Part shown: piece after piece, positions 1 through 10,221 of the stretch
How the letters are laid out: the number at the start of each line of letters is the position of its first letter
Numbering within the stretch: position 1 is the first letter of the stretch
Origin: Leisingera daeponensis DSM 23529
GTDB lineage: Bacteria > Pseudomonadota > Alphaproteobacteria > Rhodobacterales > Rhodobacteraceae
NCBI RefSeq assembly: GCF_000473145.1
Contig: NZ_KI421500.1
Span: forward strand, 496,225 to 560,224
Length of the DNA: 64,000 bases
Reading direction: 5' to 3'
The notes under the pieces: model-generated
Database searches by the model: none
What the model was told of the DNA's origin: nothing
What the model saw: the letters and a program-made list of their open reading frames with translations, nothing else
Position numbers and translations under genes: made by a program

Positions 1-97
1 GAAGCTGGTGCAGGAATACCGCCAGTTCGATTTCATGTCGCCGTGGGAAGGTGCGGAATACATCCTGCCCGGCGACGAGAAGGAAGCTGCCAAATGA
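1..97 (+). CDS. nuoC: NADH-quinone oxidoreductase subunit C, 3' end only
   Basis: The last 32 codons of a frame that enters from the left edge and stops at TGA 95-97. The tail contains [19 protein letters not shown], which matches the usual NuoC C-terminus (the F-x-SPWEG region). NuoC (the 30 kDa subunit) is part of the hydrophilic arm of complex I, next to NuoD at the quinone site. Its position directly before nuoD and the rest of the nuo genes supports the call. The stop overlaps the ATG of the next gene as ATGA. The body of the gene lies outside the window. Confidence 0.9.
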   Translation, partial: KLVQEYRQFDFMSPWEGAEYILPGDEKEAAK

Positions 98-990
98 CGA
101 TGGCAACGCCCGTTCATGACTGGCCGGAAGGTTTGGAGCGCGTGGTGCTGTGCATTGGTGCGCCCAAAGCCGCGACCACCTTCCTTTACGTCATGCTGCG
201 CGGCGATCCTCGTGTTTGTGTTTCGAAAACCAAGGAAGTCCATTTCTGGGATGTCGCGAGCGGAATCAATTCCCGCCTGTGGCAGAAACGGGCTCTGAAA
301 ACGCTGCTTAAGCAATGCTCGATTCTACTGGTCTCCCCTTTCCGCAAGTCAGATCTGACGTGGCGCGACATTAAACGCTCTGTTTTGTTGCTGCGCCTGC
401 GGTGGGGCGGGCTCAAGCAGGCATCGCGCTATATCGACTACCTGCTTAGCGACTACCAGCAGGAAAAGGTGGTTTTCGAGGCTTCGCCGGGGTATTCGAT
501 TTGCGACGCCGGGACCCTTGCGCAGATGGGGCGGGTTCACGAGAACACTCATCTGGTATTGATGGTTCGCGACCCGGTTCAGCGGCTTTGGTCCGATACA
601 CGGCACCGCCTGCGGCCGGGGATCAAGGCCGGTAAAGTGCAGCGCGAGGAAGTGTTGCAAGCGTTTGAAAGGGACTTCAGCGATCCCGGCAGCTTCGGGT
701 ATCGCAACTCTGATTACGCATCGATCATCAGCCGCTTGGAAGAGGCCGGCCTGGGCGGAAAACTGTGGTGCGTGTTCTACGAAAACATAACGGACGAACG
801 CGAACGGTCTGTGTTGAAAAGCGCTTTGGGTTTTGAGCCGGAACTGACATTCAGCGAACGCGTGAATGTTGGCCAGGACATCACTCCTTCGCCGGAATTG
901 ATGGACAGGGCAAAACAGGCTTTTGGCCATGTATACGAATACATGTACGAAAGATATGGCAGCCGTGTACCAAGCAATTGGTTGGCTTAG
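94..990 (+). CDS. Sulfotransferase-like protein inserted between nuoC and nuoD
   Basis: About 298 residues. Residues 24-32 read PKAATTFLY, the 5'-phosphosulfate-binding loop of PAPS-dependent sulfotransferases (usually PKSGTTWL). Residues 159-170 read [12 protein letters not shown], matching the 3'-phosphate-binding RDP...S motif. The family moves sulfate from PAPS to a hydroxyl or amine; the acceptor here is unknown. The start at 94 overlaps the nuoC stop (ATGA); ATG 100 is an alternative start. There is no signal peptide. The gene looks more A/T-rich and has different codon choice from nuoC and nuoD, which suggests a later arrival. It has no evident role in complex I but must be co-transcribed with it. 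Fold assignment is good; substrate is unknown. Confidence 0.75.
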   Translation: MTMATPVHDWPEGLERVVLCIGAPKAATTFLYVMLRGDPRVCVSKTKEVHFWDVASGINSRLWQKRALKTLLKQCSILLVSPFRKSDLTWRDIKRSVLLLRLRWGGLKQASRYIDYLLSDYQQEKVVFEASPGYSICDAGTLAQMGRVHENTHLVLMVRDPVQRLWSDTRHRLRPGIKAGKVQREEVLQAFERDFSDPGSFGYRNSDYASIISRLEEAGLGGKLWCVFYENITDERERSVLKSALGFEPELTFSERVNVGQDITPSPELMDRAKQAFGHVYEYMYERYGSRVPSNWLA

Positions 991-1030
991 GGTGCGATAG
1001 GCAAGGGCTGAGGCATTAAGGAAGGACGTT

Positions 1031-2248
1031 ATGGCAGACGGTTCAAACTCATTCGACGATGTGTTGACGGGCGAGCAGAAGATCCGCAACTTCAACATCA
1101 ACTTCGGCCCGCAGCACCCTGCGGCGCATGGGGTTTTGCGGCTGGTGCTGGAGCTTGACGGCGAGATCGTCGAGCGCTGCGACCCGCATATCGGCCTGCT
1201 GCACCGCGGCACCGAAAAGCTGATGGAAAGCCGCACCTACCTGCAGAACCTGCCGTATTTCGACCGCCTCGACTACGTGGCGCCGATGAACCAGGAACAT
1301 GCCTGGTGCCTGGCCATCGAAAAGCTGACCGGCACCGTGGTGCCGCGCCGCGGCCAGCTGATCCGGGTTCTGTATTCGGAAATCGGCCGGGTGCTGAACC
1401 ACCTGCTGAACGTCACCACGCAGGCGATGGACGTCGGCGCGCTGACCCCGCCGCTGTGGGGCTTTGAAGAGCGCGAAAAGCTGATGATCTTTTACGAGCG
1501 GGCCTGCGGCGCGCGCCTGCACGCGGCCTACTTCCGCCCCGGCGGCGTGCATCAGGACCTGCCGGATGACCTTTTGGACGACATCGACCTCTGGGCGATG
1601 GAATTCCCCAAGGTGCTGGACGATATCGACGGCCTTCTGACCGAAAACCGCATCTTCAAGCAGCGCAACTGCGACATCGGTGTGGTGACCGAGGACGACA
1701 TTCAGAAGTACGGCTTCTCCGGCGTCATGGTGCGCGGCTCCGGCCTCGCCTGGGACCTGCGCCGCGCGCAGCCCTATGAATGCTATGACGAGTTCGAGTT
1801 CCAGGTGCCGATCGGCAAGAACGGCGATTGCTACGACCGCTACCTCTGCCGGATGGAAGAGATGCGCCAGTCGACCTCGATCATCCGCCAGGCGATTGCC
1901 AAGCTGCGCGAAGCCACCGGCGACGTGATGGCCCGCGGCAAGCTGTCTCCGCCCAAGCGCGGCGACATGAAAACCTCGATGGAAAGCCTGATCCACCATT
2001 TCAAGCTGTACACCGAAGGCTTCCACGTCCCGGCAGGCGAGGTTTACGCCGCCGTCGAGGCGCCCAAGGGCGAGTTCGGCGTCTATCTGGTGGCGGACGG
2101 GTCCAACAAACCCTACCGCTCCAAGATCCGCGCGCCGGGCTTCCTGCACCTGCAGGCGATGGACCATGTTGCCAAGGGCCACCAGCTGGCCGACGTCGCC
2201 GCCATCATCGGCACCATGGACGTCGTGTTCGGGGAGATCGACCGGTGA
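1031..2248 (+). CDS. nuoD: NADH-quinone oxidoreductase subunit D (49 kDa)
   Basis: 405 residues, the usual length for NuoD. It opens with the family's [20 protein letters not shown], followed by [11 protein letters not shown] and [10 protein letters not shown], which carry the His and Tyr that line the quinone head-group pocket. The C-terminus, ending in [12 protein letters not shown], is canonical. NuoD sits at the junction of the hydrophilic and membrane arms and, with NuoB, forms the quinone reduction site. ATG 1031 follows a purine-rich AAGGAAGG ribosome-binding site. The stop overlaps the GTG start of the next small gene. Part of the nuo operon. Confidence 0.97.
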   Translation: MADGSNSFDDVLTGEQKIRNFNINFGPQHPAAHGVLRLVLELDGEIVERCDPHIGLLHRGTEKLMESRTYLQNLPYFDRLDYVAPMNQEHAWCLAIEKLTGTVVPRRGQLIRVLYSEIGRVLNHLLNVTTQAMDVGALTPPLWGFEEREKLMIFYERACGARLHAAYFRPGGVHQDLPDDLLDDIDLWAMEFPKVLDDIDGLLTENRIFKQRNCDIGVVTEDDIQKYGFSGVMVRGSGLAWDLRRAQPYECYDEFEFQVPIGKNGDCYDRYLCRMEEMRQSTSIIRQAIAKLREATGDVMARGKLSPPKRGDMKTSMESLIHHFKLYTEGFHVPAGEVYAAVEAPKGEFGVYLVADGSNKPYRSKIRAPGFLHLQAMDHVAKGHQLADVAAIIGTMDVVFGEIDR

Positions 2249-2586
2249 AATGGCTGGGCTGTGTCCTGCTGCTGGGGGTGGGTTTCGTCCTCGGCCTGAT
2301 GGCGGACCGCGCGCGCGGGATTGCCGAGGCGATGGGCTTGATCTCCGCGCGGGATGTGCACGCGGCCGAGGTTGTCTGTGTCACCAGCGCCAGCGGCAAG
2401 GGCGATCATGAATGCCAGGTGCTGCTGGCGGGGGCGGACCCGCAGCCGGCGATCGGTTGGCTTTATGGGCTGCAAGGGCTGGATTGGGCGCGGGACGCGT
2501 TGGGCGCGGCCTGCTGGCAGAGCTACCTTGGCAAGGCCGAGGCTGGGTTTGCTCAGAATGAGGTGTTTCGCTGTGCCGCACCCTAA
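2245..2586 (+). CDS. Small membrane-anchored or secreted protein in the nuo operon
   Basis: 113 residues beginning at GTG 2245, which overlaps the nuoD stop as GTGA; this overlap decides the start. The N-terminus [19 protein letters not shown] is a single hydrophobic segment, an uncleaved anchor or signal peptide. The rest is soluble, with four cysteines beyond the leader and the short motif HECQVLLA. Family not recognised. Its place between nuoD and nuoE, with translational coupling to nuoD, suggests an accessory or assembly role at the periplasmic face. That role is inference from position only. About 140 bp with no convincing gene follow before nuoE. Confidence 0.6.
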   Translation: MKWLGCVLLLGVGFVLGLMADRARGIAEAMGLISARDVHAAEVVCVTSASGKGDHECQVLLAGADPQPAIGWLYGLQGLDWARDALGAACWQSYLGKAEAGFAQNEVFRCAAP

Positions 2587-2730
2587 GCCTAACCCGATGC
2601 CGCGCTGCCAAGGTGCCAGGAACGCCCAGGGCGGCGCCCCGCTGGTGTGCGGTGGCAAGATCGAAACAGCAGACCGCGAGGCGTGGCACAGGCCCGGTAT
2701 CGCGGTTGACCAAGGGACGCAGGACTACAG

Positions 2731-3900
2731 ATGCTGAGACGCCTTCACCACGAACAGCCTGACAGCTTTGCCTTCACCCCCGCCAACCTGGCCTGGGCCG
2801 AGGCGCAGATCACCAAATATCCTGAGGGCCGCCAGGCCTCTGCGGTCATTCCGCTGTTGTGGCGTGCGCAGGAACAGGAAGGCTGGGTCTCCAAGCCCGC
2901 GATCGAAGCCATCGCCGATATGCTCGGCATGGCCCACATCCGGGTGCTGGAGGTTGCCTCCTTCTACTTCATGTTCCAGCTGCAACCCACGGGTTCCGTT
3001 GCGCATGTGCAGATCTGCGGTACCACGTCCTGCATGATCTGCGGCGCCGAGGACCTGATTGCGGTCTGCCGGGAGAAGATCGCCCCCAAGCCCTTTACCC
3101 TGTCGGCGGACGGCAAGTTCACCTGGGAAGAGGTCGAGTGCCTGGGCGCCTGCACCAATGCGCCGATGGCGCAGATCGGCAAGGATTATTACGAGGATCT
3201 GACGGCAGAGGGTTTTGCCAAGCTGCTGGACGATCTGGCGGCCGGCCAGCTGGTCGCGCCCGGCCCGCAGAACGGCCGTTACGCGGCGGAGCCGAAGTCC
3301 GGCCTCACCTCGCTGACCGAGTTCGACAGCGGCAAGACGCAGTACAATGCCAGCGCGCAGCTGGCGATGGACGTCAAGGACGGCATCAAGCGCATTCAGG
3401 GCGATGAAGTGCCGCTGCTGACCCCCTGGATCGGCAAGGACGGCACCGTTGCCGGCCGCGCCGCCGAGGGCCAGCCGCCCAAGGCGCCCGAAGCCCCGCT
3501 TCCCGCAGCCCGGCAAGCCGAGGCGCTGAAGACCGCGCCGACGAAGAAATCCGATGCGGCTGAGCCTTCCTCGCCCGAGGGGGCTGCGGCCAAGGCAACC
3601 GAGGAAAGCGAGCCGGAGCTTCTGAAGGAAGCCCGCGGCGGGCTGGCCGATGACCTCAAGATGCTGAAGGGCGTTGGCCCCAAGCTGGAGGCAAAGCTGA
3701 ACGAGCTTGGCTTCTACCACTTCGATCAGATCGCCGACTGGACCGAGGAAGAGATCGCTTGGGTCGATTCCCGGCTGCAGTTCCGGGGCCGGATCGCCCG
3801 CGATGGCTGGGTCGAGCAGGCGAAGCGGCTGCAAGTGGGCGATGAGACCGAATTCGCTAAACGTGCGAAAGAATCGCACATCTACGACGACGACGAATAA
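2731..3900 (+). CDS. nuoE: NADH-quinone oxidoreductase subunit E with long C-terminal extension
   Basis: 389 residues, far longer than the ~165-240 of most NuoE proteins. Residues 1-180 are the thioredoxin-like [2Fe-2S] subunit, with ligands C96 and C101 (CGTTSC) and C137 and C141 (CLGAC), cluster N1a. Residues ~205-305 are a Pro/Ala/Lys/Glu-rich linker. Residues 309-350 ([20 protein letters not shown] and following) form a helix-hairpin-helix-like domain, as seen in other rhodobacterial NuoE proteins. NuoE pairs with NuoF in the NADH-oxidising module. The function of the extension is not established; a structural or docking role is inferred. Confidence 0.95.
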   Translation: MLRRLHHEQPDSFAFTPANLAWAEAQITKYPEGRQASAVIPLLWRAQEQEGWVSKPAIEAIADMLGMAHIRVLEVASFYFMFQLQPTGSVAHVQICGTTSCMICGAEDLIAVCREKIAPKPFTLSADGKFTWEEVECLGACTNAPMAQIGKDYYEDLTAEGFAKLLDDLAAGQLVAPGPQNGRYAAEPKSGLTSLTEFDSGKTQYNASAQLAMDVKDGIKRIQGDEVPLLTPWIGKDGTVAGRAAEGQPPKAPEAPLPAARQAEALKTAPTKKSDAAEPSSPEGAAAKATEESEPELLKEARGGLADDLKMLKGVGPKLEAKLNELGFYHFDQIADWTEEEIAWVDSRLQFRGRIARDGWVEQAKRLQVGDETEFAKRAKESHIYDDDE

Positions 3901-3945
3901 GCGGGCTGCGGCCCTGCGGGGCCGGGTTTGGGTGATAGGGAACAG

Positions 3946-4173
3946 ATGACCAGGGAACAGGACCAGGCCATTGCAGCAAAGGGCCGGCACATCGCGCTTG
4001 TGATTGCCGGGACCATCTCGCTGTGGGTCGTGCTGTCGCTGTTCATCGGCCCCATGCTGGGGCTGCCGGGGCGCTATGCGCTGCTGTTCGACTTTGCCGC
4101 GCTGGCGGGCATGATCTATGCCCTGGTCAACATATTTCAACTCTGGCGCATGCGCCGGGACAGCCAAAGGTAG
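3946..4173 (+). CDS. Small two-helix membrane protein (DUF5337-like)
   Basis: 75 residues from ATG 3946, preceded by AGGGAAC; an upstream ATG at 3928 is less likely. Two membrane helices are visible: residues ~16-40 (IALVIAGTISLWVVLSLFIG) and ~44-66 (ALLFDFAALAGMIYALVNIF). The ends are charged, with a basic C-terminus RMRRDSQR. Length, composition and place between nuoE and nuoF match what I recall as DUF5337, a family mostly seen beside rhodobacterial nuo genes. It could be a supernumerary complex I subunit or an assembly helper. That role is inferred from location. Confidence 0.7.
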   Translation: MTREQDQAIAAKGRHIALVIAGTISLWVVLSLFIGPMLGLPGRYALLFDFAALAGMIYALVNIFQLWRMRRDSQR

Positions 4174-4179
4174 GCACAC

Positions 4180-5478
4180 ATGCTGAAGGATCAGGACCGG
4201 ATCTTTACCAACCTTTACGGGATGCACGAGCGCACGCTGGCGGGCGCCAAGGCGCGCGGCCATTGGGATGGCACCGCGGGCATCATCGAAAAGGGCCGTG
4301 ACTGGATCATTCAGACCATGAAGGACTCAGGCCTGCGCGGCCGCGGCGGCGCGGGTTTCCCGACCGGTCTCAAATGGTCCTTCATGCCCAAGGAAAGCGA
4401 CGGCCGCCCGGCGTATCTGGTGGTGAACGCGGATGAATCGGAGCCCGGCACCTGCAAGGACCGCGAGATCATGCGCCACGATCCGCACACGCTGATCGAG
4501 GGCTGCCTGATCGCCTCCTTCGCGATGAATGCGCACACCTGCTATATCTACCTGCGCGGCGAATACATCCGCGAGCGCGAGGCGCTGCAGGCGGCGATTG
4601 ACGAAGCCTACGACCAGGGCCTGCTGGGCAAGAACGCGGCCGGCTCCGGCTGGGACTTCGACATCTTCCTGCACCACGGGGCAGGGGCCTACATCTGCGG
4701 CGAGGAAACCGCCCTGATCGAGAGCCTGGAAGGCAAGAAGGGGATGCCCCGGATGAAACCGCCGTTCCCGGCGGGTGCGGGTCTCTATGGCTGCCCGACC
4801 ACGGTGAACAACGTGGAATCCATCGCCGTTGTGCCGACCATCCTGCGCCGCGGCGCCGACTGGTTCGCAGGCTTCGGCCGCCAGAACAACGCGGGCACCA
4901 AGCTGTTTGCGATCTCCGGCCACGTCAACAACCCCTGTGTTGTCGAAGAAGCGATGTCGATCTCCTTTGAGGAACTGATCGAGAAGCACTGCGGCGGCAT
5001 CCGCGGCGGCTGGGACAACCTGCTGGCGGTGATCCCCGGCGGCTCCTCCGTTCCGTGCGTGCGCGGCGAGAACATGCGCGACGCACTCATGGATTTCGAC
5101 TACCTGCGCGGCGAGCTGGGCTCCGGCCTTGGCACTGCGGCGGTGATCGTGATGGACAAGCAGACCGACATCATCAAGGCGATCTGGCGGCTGTCCAAGT
5201 TCTACAAGCACGAAAGCTGCGGCCAGTGCACGCCCTGCCGCGAAGGCACCGGCTGGATGATGCGCGTCATGGACCGCCTGGTGAAGGGCGAGGCAGAGCT
5301 GGAAGAGATCGACATGCTGTGGGACGTGACCAAGCAGGTCGAGGGCCACACCATCTGCGCGCTTGGCGATGCGGCGGCCTGGCCGATCCAGGGCCTGATC
5401 AAGAACTTCCGCGAGGAAATCGAAGACCGCATCAAGGCCCAGAAGACGGGCCGCATGGGCGCGATGGCGGCGGAATAA
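4180..5478 (+). CDS. nuoF: NADH-quinone oxidoreductase subunit F (NADH- and FMN-binding)
   Basis: 432 residues, normal for Nuo[17 protein letters not shown] (residues 51-66) is the NADH-binding glycine-rich loop. [19 protein letters not shown] (167-185) belongs to the FMN site. C347, C350 and C353 (SCGQCTPC) with C393 (HTICALGD) bind cluster N3. NuoF takes hydride from NADH through FMN and passes electrons to the cluster chain in NuoE and NuoG. It starts 6 bp after the preceding small gene, with AAAGG as ribosome-binding site. A short membrane-protein gene follows 6 bp later. Confidence 0.97.
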   Translation: MLKDQDRIFTNLYGMHERTLAGAKARGHWDGTAGIIEKGRDWIIQTMKDSGLRGRGGAGFPTGLKWSFMPKESDGRPAYLVVNADESEPGTCKDREIMRHDPHTLIEGCLIASFAMNAHTCYIYLRGEYIREREALQAAIDEAYDQGLLGKNAAGSGWDFDIFLHHGAGAYICGEETALIESLEGKKGMPRMKPPFPAGAGLYGCPTTVNNVESIAVVPTILRRGADWFAGFGRQNNAGTKLFAISGHVNNPCVVEEAMSISFEELIEKHCGGIRGGWDNLLAVIPGGSSVPCVRGENMRDALMDFDYLRGELGSGLGTAAVIVMDKQTDIIKAIWRLSKFYKHESCGQCTPCREGTGWMMRVMDRLVKGEAELEEIDMLWDVTKQVEGHTICALGDAAAWPIQGLIKNFREEIEDRIKAQKTGRMGAMAAE

Positions 5479-5484
5479 CCTTTG

Positions 5485-5901
5485 ATGGACGCTTTTGCCG
5501 CATACTCCCACGCTCTGGCCGCGCTGGTGATCTTTACCCTGATCACCCTGGCGCTGTCGCCGTTCTCGGCGCTGGCCAAGCAGAAGGCGGGCCTCGCTCC
5601 GGGTGCCACGCCGCGGGAGGATTATGCGGACAAGGCCTACCGGCTGAACCGGGCCTACCTGAACGGCTGCGAGACGCTGCCGGCTTTCCTGACCGTGACG
5701 CTGGCGGCCATTCTGGCCGGTGCGGCGCCGTTCTGGGTGAACCTGCTGGCCTCGCTGGTGCTGGTGTCGCGGATGGTGATGATTGTCATTCACCTGCGCG
5801 GGGCCGGTAAACCGCATGGCGGGCTGCGGTCGGTTTTCTACGTGATTGGCTGGGCCTGCATGGGCGGCCTGGGGCTTTTGACATTGGCGGCAGTATTTTG
5901 A
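5485..5901 (+). CDS. MAPEG-family membrane protein
   Basis: 138 residues with four predicted membrane helices (about 6-26, 58-80, 82-100 and 116-136). The polar stretch ADKAYRLNRAYLNGCETLPAF between helices 1 and 2 fits the MAPEG family signature (R-x-x-RA-x-x-N-x-x-E). MAPEG proteins include microsomal glutathione transferases, but most bacterial members have no known substrate. ATG 5485 is preferred over the adjacent TTG. The stop overlaps the TTG start of the next gene (TTGA). Its presence in the nuo operon is unexplained; a membrane or redox-stress role is possible but not shown. Confidence 0.75.
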   Translation: MDAFAAYSHALAALVIFTLITLALSPFSALAKQKAGLAPGATPREDYADKAYRLNRAYLNGCETLPAFLTVTLAAILAGAAPFWVNLLASLVLVSRMVMIVIHLRGAGKPHGGLRSVFYVIGWACMGGLGLLTLAAVF

Positions 5902-6263
5902 GCATTTTGAAGACATACCGGATCGCCGCGCCGATGGCGTGCCTGGCAGCGATGACGCTGGTAACGGCGTGCGGCAATTCCCTCAGCAACCGGGAGCGGC
6001 ACCTGTATAACGGCGTGCCGTTCAAGGCCAAGGCCAAGCCCGTCGACAAGAAGACGGACCGGGCCGCGTTTTACGTTGAAATCAAGGGGGCAGACCGCTC
6101 CGTCAAAGGCGCGCGCGAGGCTGCGGCCCATGCCGGCACGACTTACTGCGTGGTGAACTACGGCTCTTCCAAAATCGCCTGGGCCATCGACCCGAGAGAT
6201 GAGGCAGCACCGCTGACCCTGACCGATGGCCGCGCAACCTTTCAGGGAACCTGCACCCCGTGA
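5898..6263 (+). CDS. Putative lipoprotein in the nuo operon
   Basis: 121 residues from TTG 5898, coupled to the previous stop. The N-terminus AAPMACLAAMTLVTACGNS carries a lipobox (LVTAC), so Cys25 is the probable lipidated residue. ATG 5934 would give a shorter signal peptide that keeps the same lipobox. The mature part is small and soluble, with two more cysteines (TYCVVNY and FQGTC) that could pair. Family not recognised. A second lipoprotein of similar size and style ([19 protein letters not shown]) occurs after nuoG, so the two may be distant paralogues. Confidence 0.65.
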   Translation: MSILKTYRIAAPMACLAAMTLVTACGNSLSNRERHLYNGVPFKAKAKPVDKKTDRAAFYVEIKGADRSVKGAREAAAHAGTTYCVVNYGSSKIAWAIDPRDEAAPLTLTDGRATFQGTCTP

Positions 6264-6297
6264 GCGGATTTCAGGCATATCAGGGCCGTCAGGCAGG

Positions 6298-6316
6298 GCT
6301 GCTATTGAATAGCAGC
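6298..6316. repeat. Perfect intercistronic palindrome
   Basis: GCTGCTATT-G-AATAGCAGC is a 9-bp perfect inverted repeat in the ~100-bp gap between the lipoprotein gene and the next secreted-protein gene. There is no T-tract, so a rho-independent terminator is unlikely. It may be an RNA-stability or processing hairpin that separates segments of the long nuo transcript. Confidence 0.5.
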
Positions 6317-6364
6317 GCCGCATGCACGCGCATGGGGGCTTTCACATCGAAGGAGTCCCCTGTC

Positions 6365-6769
6365 ATGCGTGCCTTGATCGCGATTGCCCTGTCCACTTTT
6401 GTTGCCTTGCCGGCTGCGGCGATGGCCAAACCGTCGCTGCGCGACGTGCAGGAAATCGAAGACCCGCTGTTTGCCGTCGCCGTGGCGAAAGAAGTCTCTG
6501 ACTATTGCGACGATATTTCCCCCCGGTACCTGAAAGGGCTGGGCGAGTTGCGCCGGCTCAAAGCGCGGGCAAACGCGTTGGGATACACGGACGCGGAAAT
6601 CCGCGACTACATCGAATCTGATGCCGAAAAGGCCCGGATGCGTGCCAAGGGAGAAAAACTCCTGGCGCAGAACGGCGTGGATTACGGCAAACCGGAAACC
6701 TTCTGCGCCTATGGCCGCGCGGAAATCGAAAAGAACAGCGCGATCGGCGTGTTACTGAGGGCGAAATAG
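6365..6769 (+). CDS. Secreted small protein (DUF5333-like)
   Basis: 134 residues from ATG 6365, preceded by AAGGAG at 6349; this site rules out the longer upstream frame. Residues 1-21 are a Sec signal peptide (MRALIAIALSTFVALPAAAMA) with a likely cut after AMA. The mature domain is helical, with cysteines in SDYCDDISPRY and ETFCAYGRAEI, a pattern I associate with DUF5333, a rhodobacterial family found near nuo. Function unknown; periplasmic location is predicted. It stops 3 bp before the nuoG start, so the two are translated together. Confidence 0.7.
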   Translation: MRALIAIALSTFVALPAAAMAKPSLRDVQEIEDPLFAVAVAKEVSDYCDDISPRYLKGLGELRRLKARANALGYTDAEIRDYIESDAEKARMRAKGEKLLAQNGVDYGKPETFCAYGRAEIEKNSAIGVLLRAK

Positions 6770-6772
6770 ACC

Positions 6773-8791
6773 ATGTCTGACCTCCGCAAGATCAACATTG
6801 ACGGAACCGAGATCGAGGTGGATGGGGCGATGACCCTGATCCAGGCCTGTGAGGAGGCCGGTGTCGAGATCCCGCGCTTCTGCTATCACGAGCGGCTGTC
6901 CATCGCGGGCAACTGCCGCATGTGCCTGGTAGAGGTTGTCGGCGGCCCGCCGAAGCCCGCCGCCTCCTGCGCGATGCAGGTGCGCGATCTGCGCCCCGGC
7001 CCCGAAGGCCAGGCGCCGCAGGTGAAAACCAATTCGCCGATGGTCAAGAAGGCCCGCGAAGGCGTGATGGAATTCATGCTGATCAACCACCCGCTGGACT
7101 GCCCGATCTGCGACCAGGGCGGCGAGTGCGACCTGCAGGACCAGGCGATGGCCTATGGCGTCGACTTCTCCCGCTTCCGCGAGCCCAAGCGCGCGGTGGA
7201 CGATCTGGATCTGGGGCCGCTGGTCGGCACCGCGATGACCCGCTGCATCTCCTGCACCCGTTGCGTGCGCTTCACCACTGAGGTCGCGGGCATCACCCAG
7301 ATGGGCCAGACCGGGCGCGGCGAGGATGCGGAGATCACCTCCTATCTGAACGAAACCCTGCAATCGAACCTGCAGGGCAACATCATCGACCTGTGCCCGG
7401 TGGGCGCGCTGACGTCTAAGCCTTATGCCTTCACCGCACGGCCCTGGGAGCTGACCAAGACCGAAACCATCGACGTGATGGACGCGCTGGGATCGAATAT
7501 CCGGGTCGACACCAAGGGCCGCGAAGTGATGCGCATTCTGCCGCGCAACCACGATGGCGTGAACGAGGAGTGGATCAGCGACAAGACCCGCTTTGTCTGG
7601 GACGGCCTGCGCCGCCAGCGCCTCGACCGTCCTTACGTGCGCGTCGATGGCAAGCTGAAGCCCGCCACCTGGCCTGAAGCCCTGGCTGCTGCGGCGAACG
7701 CCATGAAGGGCAAGAAGGTTGCGGGCCTGATCGGCGACCTGGTCCCGGTTGAGGCAGCCTTTGCCCTGAAACAGCTGGTCGAAGGTCTGGGCGGCAAGGT
7801 GGAATGCCGCACCGACAATGCCCGTCTGCCGATCGGCAACCGCGCAGGCTATGCCGGCACCGCCACGATTGAGGACATCGACAGCGCCAAGTTCATTCAG
7901 CTGATCGGCACCAACCCGCGTGACGAGGCGCCGGTGCTGAACGCCCGCATCCGCAAGGCCTGGCTGAACGGCGCGCAAGTGGGCCTGGTCGGCCAGCCCG
8001 CCGACCTGACCTATGAATACACCCACGCCGGCACCGACCGCGCCGCGCTGGAAAACCTGCTCGACAAGGACTACGGCGCCGTCAAGGACGCGCCGTCCCT
8101 CGTGATCGTGGGGCAGGGCGCCCTGCGCGAGGCTGACGGCCTGGCGGTTCTGGCCGCCGCGCAGAAGCTGGCTGCAGATACCGATTCCAAGCTGCTGGTG
8201 CTGCACACCGCCGCCTCCCGCGTCGGCGCGATGGACATTGGCGCCGTGACCGAAGGCGGCATGGCAGCGGCCATCGACGGGGCAGAGGTGATCTACAACT
8301 TCGGCGCCGATGAAGTTGAAATCGACGCAGGCGCCTTTGTGATCTACCAGGGCTCCCACGGTGACCGGGGCGCGCACCGCGCCGACGTGATCCTGCCGGG
8401 CGCGGCCTACACCGAGGAAAACGGCCTGTTCGTGAACACCGAAGGCCGCCCGCAGCTGGCCATGCGCGCGGCCTTCGCGCCGGGCGAGGCCAAGGAAAAC
8501 TGGGCCATCCTGCGCGCTCTCAGCGCCGAAGCGGGTGCCAAGCTGGGCTATGACTCGCTGGCGCAGCTGCGCCAGGCTCTGGTGGGCGAAGTGCCGCATC
8601 TGGCCCGGATTGACGAAGTGGCCGACAAGGAAGGCGAACCGCTGGCGCAGGACAAGCTTGGCAACGCCGGTTTCCTGCCGGCGGTCAAGGATTTCTACCT
8701 GACCAACCCGATCGCCCGCGCGTCCCAGCTGATGGCGGAACTGTCGGCCGGCGTGAAAGCCCGCGCAACCGGGAAGATGGCCGCCGAATGA
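6773..8791 (+). CDS. nuoG: NADH-quinone oxidoreductase subunit G (75 kDa)
   Basis: 672 residues, typical of alphaproteobacterial NuoG. The ferredoxin-like N-terminus has C37, C48, C51 and C66 for the [2Fe-2S] cluster N1b. H106, C110, C113 and C119 ([14 protein letters not shown]) form the His-ligated cluster N5. C158, C161, C164 and C208 form cluster N4. The remaining ~450 residues are the molybdopterin-oxidoreductase-like domain, without the cofactor site or the extra N7 cluster cysteines. NuoG carries electrons from NuoE/F toward NuoI. The stop overlaps the next gene as ATGA. Confidence 0.97.
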   Translation: MSDLRKINIDGTEIEVDGAMTLIQACEEAGVEIPRFCYHERLSIAGNCRMCLVEVVGGPPKPAASCAMQVRDLRPGPEGQAPQVKTNSPMVKKAREGVMEFMLINHPLDCPICDQGGECDLQDQAMAYGVDFSRFREPKRAVDDLDLGPLVGTAMTRCISCTRCVRFTTEVAGITQMGQTGRGEDAEITSYLNETLQSNLQGNIIDLCPVGALTSKPYAFTARPWELTKTETIDVMDALGSNIRVDTKGREVMRILPRNHDGVNEEWISDKTRFVWDGLRRQRLDRPYVRVDGKLKPATWPEALAAAANAMKGKKVAGLIGDLVPVEAAFALKQLVEGLGGKVECRTDNARLPIGNRAGYAGTATIEDIDSAKFIQLIGTNPRDEAPVLNARIRKAWLNGAQVGLVGQPADLTYEYTHAGTDRAALENLLDKDYGAVKDAPSLVIVGQGALREADGLAVLAAAQKLAADTDSKLLVLHTAASRVGAMDIGAVTEGGMAAAIDGAEVIYNFGADEVEIDAGAFVIYQGSHGDRGAHRADVILPGAAYTEENGLFVNTEGRPQLAMRAAFAPGEAKENWAILRALSAEAGAKLGYDSLAQLRQALVGEVPHLARIDEVADKEGEPLAQDKLGNAGFLPAVKDFYLTNPIARASQLMAELSAGVKARATGKMAAE

Positions 8792-9174
8792 ACCGTCTTG
8801 CCCTCATAACCCCCTTCGCTCTGGCCGCCTGTGCAATGGCGCCCGGCAGCGGAGGCGAGCGGCCCGCCCCGGTTTACGAAGGGGTGGAAACCAGCCTGCT
8901 GGAGGGCGATCTGGTGCAATTTCACGTCTCCATGCGCGGCCCGCGCACGGTGGGCGATCTCGATACCTATGCGGAATGCGCCGCCGCGCAATACGCGCTG
9001 ATCCGGGGTTACGGGTTTGCGCGCCATGTGCGCACAACAACGAAACAGGCAGGGGGCAGCCGGACCGCTGATGCGGTCTATCTGATTTCGCCCTCTCTGC
9101 CGCGCGGCCTGCGCACCATCGACGCCGAAGTCGTGGTCGCGGATTGCGCGGCGAACGGAATACCCACGGTGTGA
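8788..9174 (+). CDS. Putative lipoprotein between nuoG and nuoH
   Basis: 128 residues, start overlapping the nuoG stop (ATGA). The very short leader [17 protein letters not shown] has a lipobox LAAC, with Cys15 as the likely lipidated residue. The mature domain has two further cysteines (YAECAAAQY and VADCAANGI) and no recognised family. Its size, position and cysteine spacing resemble the lipoprotein at 5898-6263. It ends 6 bp before nuoH. A complex I accessory role at the periplasmic side is possible, but only by location. Confidence 0.7.
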   Translation: MNRLALITPFALAACAMAPGSGGERPAPVYEGVETSLLEGDLVQFHVSMRGPRTVGDLDTYAECAAAQYALIRGYGFARHVRTTTKQAGGSRTADAVYLISPSLPRGLRTIDAEVVVADCAANGIPTV

Positions 9175-9180
9175 GGACCT

Positions 9181-10218
9181 ATGGCTGATTTCTTTAACAC
9201 TCCAGGCGGCATCGCTGTTCTGATCCTGGCGCAAGTGCTTGCAGTTGTTGCCTTTGTGATGATCTCGCTCCTGTTCCTCGTCTACGGGGACCGCAAGATC
9301 TGGGCCGCGGTCCAGATGCGCCGGGGCCCGAACGTGGTCGGCGTCTACGGCCTGCTGCAATCGGTGGCCGACGCGCTGAAATACGTGGTGAAAGAGGTGG
9401 TGATCCCGGCCGGTGCCGACCGCACCGTCTTTATCCTGGCGCCGTTGACGTCTTTCGTGCTGGCGATGATCGCCTGGGCGGTGATCCCCTTCAACGACGG
9501 CTGGGTGCTCTCTGACATCAACGTCGCCATCCTCTATGTCTTCGCGGTGTCCTCGCTTGAGGTTTACGGCGTGATCATGGGCGGCTGGGCGTCGAACTCG
9601 AAATACCCGTTCCTGGGCTCGCTGCGCTCCGCCGCGCAGATGATCTCCTACGAGGTGTCCATCGGCCTGATCATCATCGGTGTGATCATCTCCACCGGCT
9701 CGATGAACTTCGGCGATATCGTGCGCGCGCAGGACGGCGATCTGGGTCTGTTGAACTGGTACTGGATCCCGCATTTCCCGATGGTCTTCCTGTTCTTCAT
9801 CTCGGCGCTGGCGGAAACCAACCGGCCGCCGTTCGACCTGCCGGAAGCGGAATCGGAGCTGGTCGCGGGCTACCAGGTGGAATACTCGGCGACCCCGTTC
9901 CTGCTGTTCATGGCCGGGGAATACATCGCCATCTTCCTGATGTGCGCGCTGACCTCGCTCTTGTTCTTCGGCGGCTGGCTGTCCCCGATCCCGGGCCTGC
10001 CGGATGGCGTCCTGTGGATGGTCGCCAAGATGGCGTTCTTCTTCTTCCTCTTCGCAATGGTAAAGGCGATCACCCCGCGCTACCGCTACGACCAGCTCAT
10101 GCGCCTAGGCTGGAAAGTGTTCCTGCCCTTCTCGCTGGCCTGGGTGGTCTTCGTGTCCTTTGCTGCAAAATTTGACTGGTTCTGGGGCATCTTCGCCCGC
10201 TGGACCGTGGGAGGCTGA
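9181..10218 (+). CDS. nuoH: NADH-quinone oxidoreductase subunit H
   Basis: 345 residues with eight or more membrane helices, the standard NuoH/ND1 size. [19 protein letters not shown] (residues ~38-56) and [20 protein letters not shown] are the diagnostic acidic and arginine-rich loops that form the quinone tunnel entrance and couple electron transfer to proton pumping. NuoH anchors the hydrophilic arm to the membrane arm. Preceded by GAGGACCT. An unrelated small secreted-protein gene starts 3 bp after its stop. Confidence 0.97.
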   Translation: MADFFNTPGGIAVLILAQVLAVVAFVMISLLFLVYGDRKIWAAVQMRRGPNVVGVYGLLQSVADALKYVVKEVVIPAGADRTVFILAPLTSFVLAMIAWAVIPFNDGWVLSDINVAILYVFAVSSLEVYGVIMGGWASNSKYPFLGSLRSAAQMISYEVSIGLIIIGVIISTGSMNFGDIVRAQDGDLGLLNWYWIPHFPMVFLFFISALAETNRPPFDLPEAESELVAGYQVEYSATPFLLFMAGEYIAIFLMCALTSLLFFGGWLSPIPGLPDGVLWMVAKMAFFFFLFAMVKAITPRYRYDQLMRLGWKVFLPFSLAWVVFVSFAAKFDWFWGIFARWTVGG

Positions 10219-10221
10219 CCG

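Noticed and set aside
1049..2182. Long open frame (377 codons) antisense to nuoD
   Set aside because: It mirrors nuoD. High G/C third positions keep the complementary frame open, and the translation is low-complexity and His/Val/Gln-rich with no domain.
2598..2737. 46-codon frame overlapping the nuoE start
   Set aside because: No ribosome-binding site and no hydrophobic or conserved pattern; the overlap with nuoE alone is not enough.
6752..8599. 615-codon frame antisense to nuoG
   Set aside because: Same shadow effect; no start with a ribosome-binding site and no recognisable domain.
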